NCBI RefSeq assembly: GCF_000761215.1
Contig: NZ_CP009438.1
Location: forward strand, 7,358,501-7,422,500
Length of the DNA: 64,000 nt
Reading direction: 5' to 3'
From: Streptomyces glaucescens
GTDB lineage: Bacteria; Actinomycetota; Actinomycetes; Streptomycetales; Streptomycetaceae
Shown in pieces: positions 61,045-64,000 of this stretch (within the stretch, counting starts at the first letter, position 1; the number at the start of each line of letters is the position of its first letter). A program made the position numbers and the translations under genes. The notes beneath the pieces are model-generated. The model ran no database searches. It saw only the letters and a program-made list of their open reading frames with translations, and was not told the DNA's origin.

Positions 61045-61900
61045 GTGTAGTCGCCGGTTAGGGCAAGTTCGCGCAGGCGGTCGATGACAACGCGGACCTT
61101 GTCCTCGTGGCTGAGCACGGCGTGATGGAAGGCGAGCGCCAGCTTCAGGGCGGCTTCGGCCGCGGTGGTGCCTGCGTCGTGACTCTCGGCGCGCAGGTCG
61201 CGGGCGGCGTCGAGGCCGCGCAGAGTGCCGGTGCCGCGGAGGAGCACGGCGATCCGCACGGTGAGGCTGGTGGCCCGCAGGTTCAGGCCGGTGAGGAGTT
61301 GCTCGGCGAGGTGGAGCTCGTCGTCCGCGGTGTCAGGGTCGGTGAAGGCCCGAACCAGGGCACGCTGGGCTTGGCTGGGGGCGTGGCGCGTTCCCCGGCG
61401 ACGGCGTGCCGCTCGCCCTGGTCGCGGGTGGCGGCGTAGGCGGCGGCCGCGCGGTCCATGTCGCCGTGGGGCTTGAGGGTGTCGCCTTCGACGCGGTGTT
61501 GGCGACCGGTCCAGCCGAGGGCACGGGCGGTGTCGTACGCGGTGGGGAAGTTTCTTGCGAGACGGGCCAGGGGGGCAAGTCCGAGGCGGGCGGCGGGGCG
61601 AGGCGGCCGCCGCCAGCAACGAGCTGCATCCCCCGGCAGGAAGCCGCGGAGTCGCCGAGGTCGCGGTGGGCCTTCGCGAGGTCGTACACGCCCATCTCGT
61701 GCAGGTCGGCGGGCAGCAGTCCGCTGTCGGTGACTGCTGTGAGGCGGCAAGCGGTGACGGAACGGTGCTTGCGCTGGCGGGGGACGAGGGCGGCGAGAAG
61801 GTCGACGAGGGCGTCAGCCGACGTCTCCAGGCCGTTGACGCGGCCGGGGCGGGCAGGTGGTGGGGCGATGTACCCCCATGCGGAATCGCTGACGTAGGCC
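61041..61900 (-). pseudogene. TPR-type ATP/GTP-binding (STAND-like) protein remnant
   Basis: Minus-strand blocks in three frames: MGVYDLAKAHRDLGDSAASC, LARLARNFPTAYDTARALGW then DMDRAAAAYAATRDQGERHA, and AFTDPDTADDELHLAEQLLT with GLNLRATSLTVRIAVLLRGT and LALAFHHAVLSHEDKVRVVI. Together they resemble the TPR-like C-terminus of large streptomycete NTPases. The P-loop part is absent and at least two frameshifts are present. Confidence 0.6.
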
Positions 61901-62169
61901 TAAGCGGCGTCGCTGAGCCAGCCCAACTCGAGGCCGAAGTCCCGGACTAAGCTGAGGCGCTGGCGCAGGCAGCCGCAGAGCAGCATCCGGCCCTGGCCGG
62001 TGGCTCCGGCTCCGGTCCACTGCGTGCCGAGGGCCGCCGGGGCACGCTCGGCGGCCTGCTGCCAGTCAAGCGCCCGCCGCTGCCGAGTCACCTACGTGAC
62101 TCAGCTTCTAGGGCGCCGAGCCAGCTTTTCCTCCACTGGGCCACTCGAATAGCACGACGTGCCAACGGC

Positions 62170-62321
62170 TGTTCTCGTGCAGTTCGAGCGGACCTTCAAC
62201 TGGCTGTACAAATTCAAACGCCTGCGAACCCGCTACGAGATACGAGCCGACCTCCACCTCGGACTGTTCCAACTCGCCTGCAGCATCATCTGCTTGCGAC
62301 GACTCCGAACCTCATTCTGAA
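62170..62321 (+). pseudogene. Transposase C-terminal remnant
   Basis: Encodes FERTFNWLYKFKRLRTRYEI then RADLHLGLFQLACSIICLRR and LRTSF before TGA, the conserved C-terminus (third catalytic Glu region onward) of an IS5-type transposase from a different subgroup than its neighbours. No other part remains. Confidence 0.78.
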
Positions 62322-62392
62322 ATGATCAGTAAAAGGCGCCGGTCCGGCAGTAAGATGTCGTTTCTTATGGCGTGATCGTTTGTTGAGCCGGC

Positions 62393-63209
62393 ATGGCGGA
62401 TCTCGTGGAGCGACTGGTGCCGGACGAGTTGTGGGTGCTGTTCCGGCGGGTGGTGCCACCGACTGAGGTGATACGTCCGCAGGCGGTGGCCGACGCCGGG
62501 CCGGTGACCGCGAAGCCCTGGCGGCGATCATCTTCGTGGCGACGTCGGGCTGCACCTGGCGGCAGCTGCCGCCGGTGTCCGGCCCGGCCTGGCAAACGGT
62601 CTACCGACGCTTCGCCCAGTGGAGCCGGGACCGGGTCTTGCCCGGCTCTACCAGGTGCCCTTGACGAACTCGGAGCACGGGGCGAACTGGACTGGTCGCG
62701 GTGCGCGATCGACTCGGTCAATCTGCGGGCTGCAAAAGGGGGCCGCTGACGGACCTGAATCCGACCGATCGCGGCAAACTGGGATCGAAGATCCATCTGC
62801 TCTGCGACCGGAACGGACTGCCGCTGTCTCTGGGCATCTCCGGCGCGAACATGCATGACAGTCTGGGCCTGCAACCGCTTGTGCGCGGCATCCCACCCAT
62901 CCGGTCCCGCCGCGAACCCCGGCGTCGACGACCGGCGAAACTGCACGCCGACAAGGGCTACGACTACGACCACCTGCGCCGATGGCTGCGCGAGCGCGGC
63001 ATCCGCCCCCGCATGCTCGCAAGGGTGTCGAGTCCTCGCAGCGGCTGGGCCGGCATCGGTGGGTGGTCGAGAGAACCGTGTCCTGGCTGGCAGGCTGCCG
63101 CCGACTGCACCGCCGCTACGAACGCAAAGCCGACCACTTCCCCGCCTTCGTCGGCATAGCCGCGACCCTCATCGGCTACCGCCGCTTAGCCAGCCTTCTC
63201 ACGGCCTGA
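62393..63209 (+). pseudogene. Transposase with multiple frameshifts
   Basis: Blocks in order: MADLVERLVPDELWVLFRRV, AIIFVATSGCTWRQLPPVSG, then LDELGARGELDWSRCAIDSV, LTDLNPTDRGKLGSKIHLLC with PLSLGISGANMHDSLGLQPL and KLHADKGYDYDHLRRWLRER, and WVVERTVSWLAGCRRLHRRY to the end. At least three frame changes are required, so it is inactive. The linear block order gives the reference for the scrambled copy at 43289. Confidence 0.85.
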
Positions 63210-63555
63210 GCCGGTCCTGCTGCACGTCGAAGCAGACCAGCCCCATGGAGTCCGCGACGGCCGCCGCGTAGGCCGACGCCTCCTCGGCCATGCTCCACCG
63301 CATGGCGAAGTAAATCAGCGGACCACTGGCCTCATCGATCAACGGACCGGTCGACCAGGGGGAGGTGTCCTCCTCGTCCTCGGTGAGGTCGCACCACCGC
63401 TCAAGCAACGCGGCCACGTAAGCCGCGATGCGCTCGGACGGAGGCTCTTCCACCTCGCCGTCGATGTAGCGGTCGTACAGGTCGCTGAAGACCCGGCCGG
63501 CGGACTTGTCATCCGCCGGCCTCTCGCCTTCCCAGACAGCAAGGTCGTAGCTCAT
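63199..63555 (-). CDS. Intact hypothetical protein carried inside the IS
   Basis: 118 aa from ATG at 63555, 29 bases inside the right inverted repeat. Starts MSYDLAVWEGERPADDKSAG and continues IAAYVAALLERWCDLTEDEE, LIDEASGPLIYFAMRWSMAE and AVADSMGLVCFDVQQDRLRP. Soluble, acidic, no catalytic motif; the MSYDLAVWEG type occurs in many actinomycetes without known role. Its stop overlaps the transposase stop by 11 bases, tail to tail. Unlike the surrounding transposase it has no frameshift. A broken relative lies at 23358. Confidence 0.78.
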   Translation of the reverse strand: MSYDLAVWEGERPADDKSAGRVFSDLYDRYIDGEVEEPPSERIAAYVAALLERWCDLTEDEEDTSPWSTGPLIDEASGPLIYFAMRWSMAEEASAYAAAVADSMGLVCFDVQQDRLRP

Positions 63556-63666
63556 CCCGGGAGGCTCTCATGCCGCTCTGACAGCCATAAGAAACGACGT
63601 CTAAGAAGGCAAGAACCAGGCCGACGGGGACGGCGAAGCAGTGCGCCGTTGGCCGATGGTGGGTGG

Positions 63667-64000
63667 CTACCGTACGTCGACGTAGTCGCCTGGTGCGTTG
63701 ACTGCCGCGGTGGTGGTGTTGCCAGCGTAGCTGTAGCGCCAGTATCCGTCCCGGCTTGCTGTGACGGTGGTCTTCAGGTATCTGGTGGAGCTGGCAGTTA
63801 CTGCTCTGACGGTGCTGTAGGTGCCGCTCGGTGTGCGGAACTGGAGGCTTACGGGCTGGTTGGCGTGGCGGTAGTACTTGGAGTCGTGCCAGTTGACCCG
63901 GCTCAATGCGCCCGCGATGGTGATCGGTTTGCCCTTGGTTACAGGCTCAGGGGCTGCGTAGGCCGTAATCTTCGAGGCTCGTTGAATGTTGAGGGTAGCC
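63667..64000 (-). CDS. C-terminal part of a secreted repeat protein; 5' end outside window
   Basis: The minus-strand frame is open to the window edge and ends at 63667. It encodes RASKITAYAAPEPVTKGKPI then TIAGALSRVNWHDSKYYRHA, VSLQFRTPSGTYSTVRAV and GYWRYSYAGNTTTAAVNAPG followed by DYVDVR. This is one Ig-like beta repeat (xxSxxTxNAxPEPVxKGxxLTVxGxLxRAxW ... GYWRxxFAG) of exported streptomycete proteins that carry two to four such repeats. The internal TTG at 63906 is not the start. Confidence 0.8.
   Translation of the reverse strand, partial: ATLNIQRASKITAYAAPEPVTKGKPITIAGALSRVNWHDSKYYRHANQPVSLQFRTPSGTYSTVRAVTASSTRYLKTTVTASRDGYWRYSYAGNTTTAAVNAPGDYVDVR

Larger units (their letters stand above)
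62349..63605 (+). mobile_element. IS element enclosing a passenger gene
   Basis: Ends 62349-62370 and 63584-63605 are inverted repeats sharing TCGTTTCTTATGGC, with outer bases related to CTTAGA. The element is ~1257 bp, about 400 bp longer than its relatives at 43244 and 58606. The extra length is the minus-strand gene 63199-63555, which fits between the transposase end and the right repeat. Confidence 0.75.

Overview
The window is high-GC DNA with GTG/ATG starts, GGAGG-type ribosome sites, ATGA/GTGA gene overlaps and gene families typical of Streptomyces (DUF3224, I36-type secreted proteins, fused UreAB, GT87, DUF6292). I read it as accessory, probably chromosome-arm, DNA of a streptomycete. 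Intact operons alternate with many broken genes and about ten insertion-sequence (IS) elements or relics. The species and replicon cannot be fixed from the sequence.

Layout. 1-1612: end of a flavodoxin-like oxidoreductase coupled to a nitronate monooxygenase. 1667-1971: two tiny coupled ORFs. 2748-8040: a second-type urease operon, ureAB-ureC-ureF-ureG-ureD, without ureE, followed by HNH and nicotinamidase debris. 8614-10739: three small secreted proteins. 11547-14592: lectin and transposase scraps, a SoxR-box-linked monooxygenase and a MarR/NTF2-like divergent pair with twin operators. 15147-18181: coupled operon of a hypothetical gene, a GT87 mannosyltransferase and a DPM1-GtrA glycosyltransferase. 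18600-20989: quinone reductase, NmrA-like pseudogene and AraC regulator. 21000-25930: decayed mosaic with one intact methyltransferase between direct repeats. 25930-28984: LysR, membrane protein and Tat-exported multicopper oxidase. 29590-33738: IS21 relic, secreted phospholipase-D-like protein, fragments and a frameshifted IS5-family transposase. 33947-35260: SDR/Rrf2 divergent pair with a clear operator. 35761-37976: small membrane peptide and APC transporter. 38611-43246: GMC oxidoreductase, metallophosphoesterase and hydrolase operon cut by an IS with a scrambled transposase. 44811-52421: hypothetical genes and plasmid-like relics. 52766-54151: IS-type transposase with a convergent accessory gene. 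54704-58325: secreted RHS protein followed by a two-TM small protein. 58606-59482: decayed IS with 32-bp inverted repeats. 59533-61044: DUF3224/YafY divergent pair with a palindromic operator. 61041-63605: TPR-ATPase pseudogene and an IS that encloses an intact passenger gene. 63667-64000: end of a secreted Ig-like repeat protein.

How genes work together. The urease genes give structural subunits plus the GTP-dependent nickel-insertion factors F, G and D. Five regulator/target pairs are divergent; four of them (MarR, AraC, Rrf2, YafY) have a visible dyad between the genes, and a SoxR-like box precedes the monooxygenase. The two glycosyltransferases form a lipid-linked sugar unit. The most interesting candidates for new biology are the RHS C-terminal module with its two-TM neighbour, the IS with an intact passenger gene (a frameshifted relative lies 40 kb away), and the tiny ORF pair that shares a motif with a second locus.
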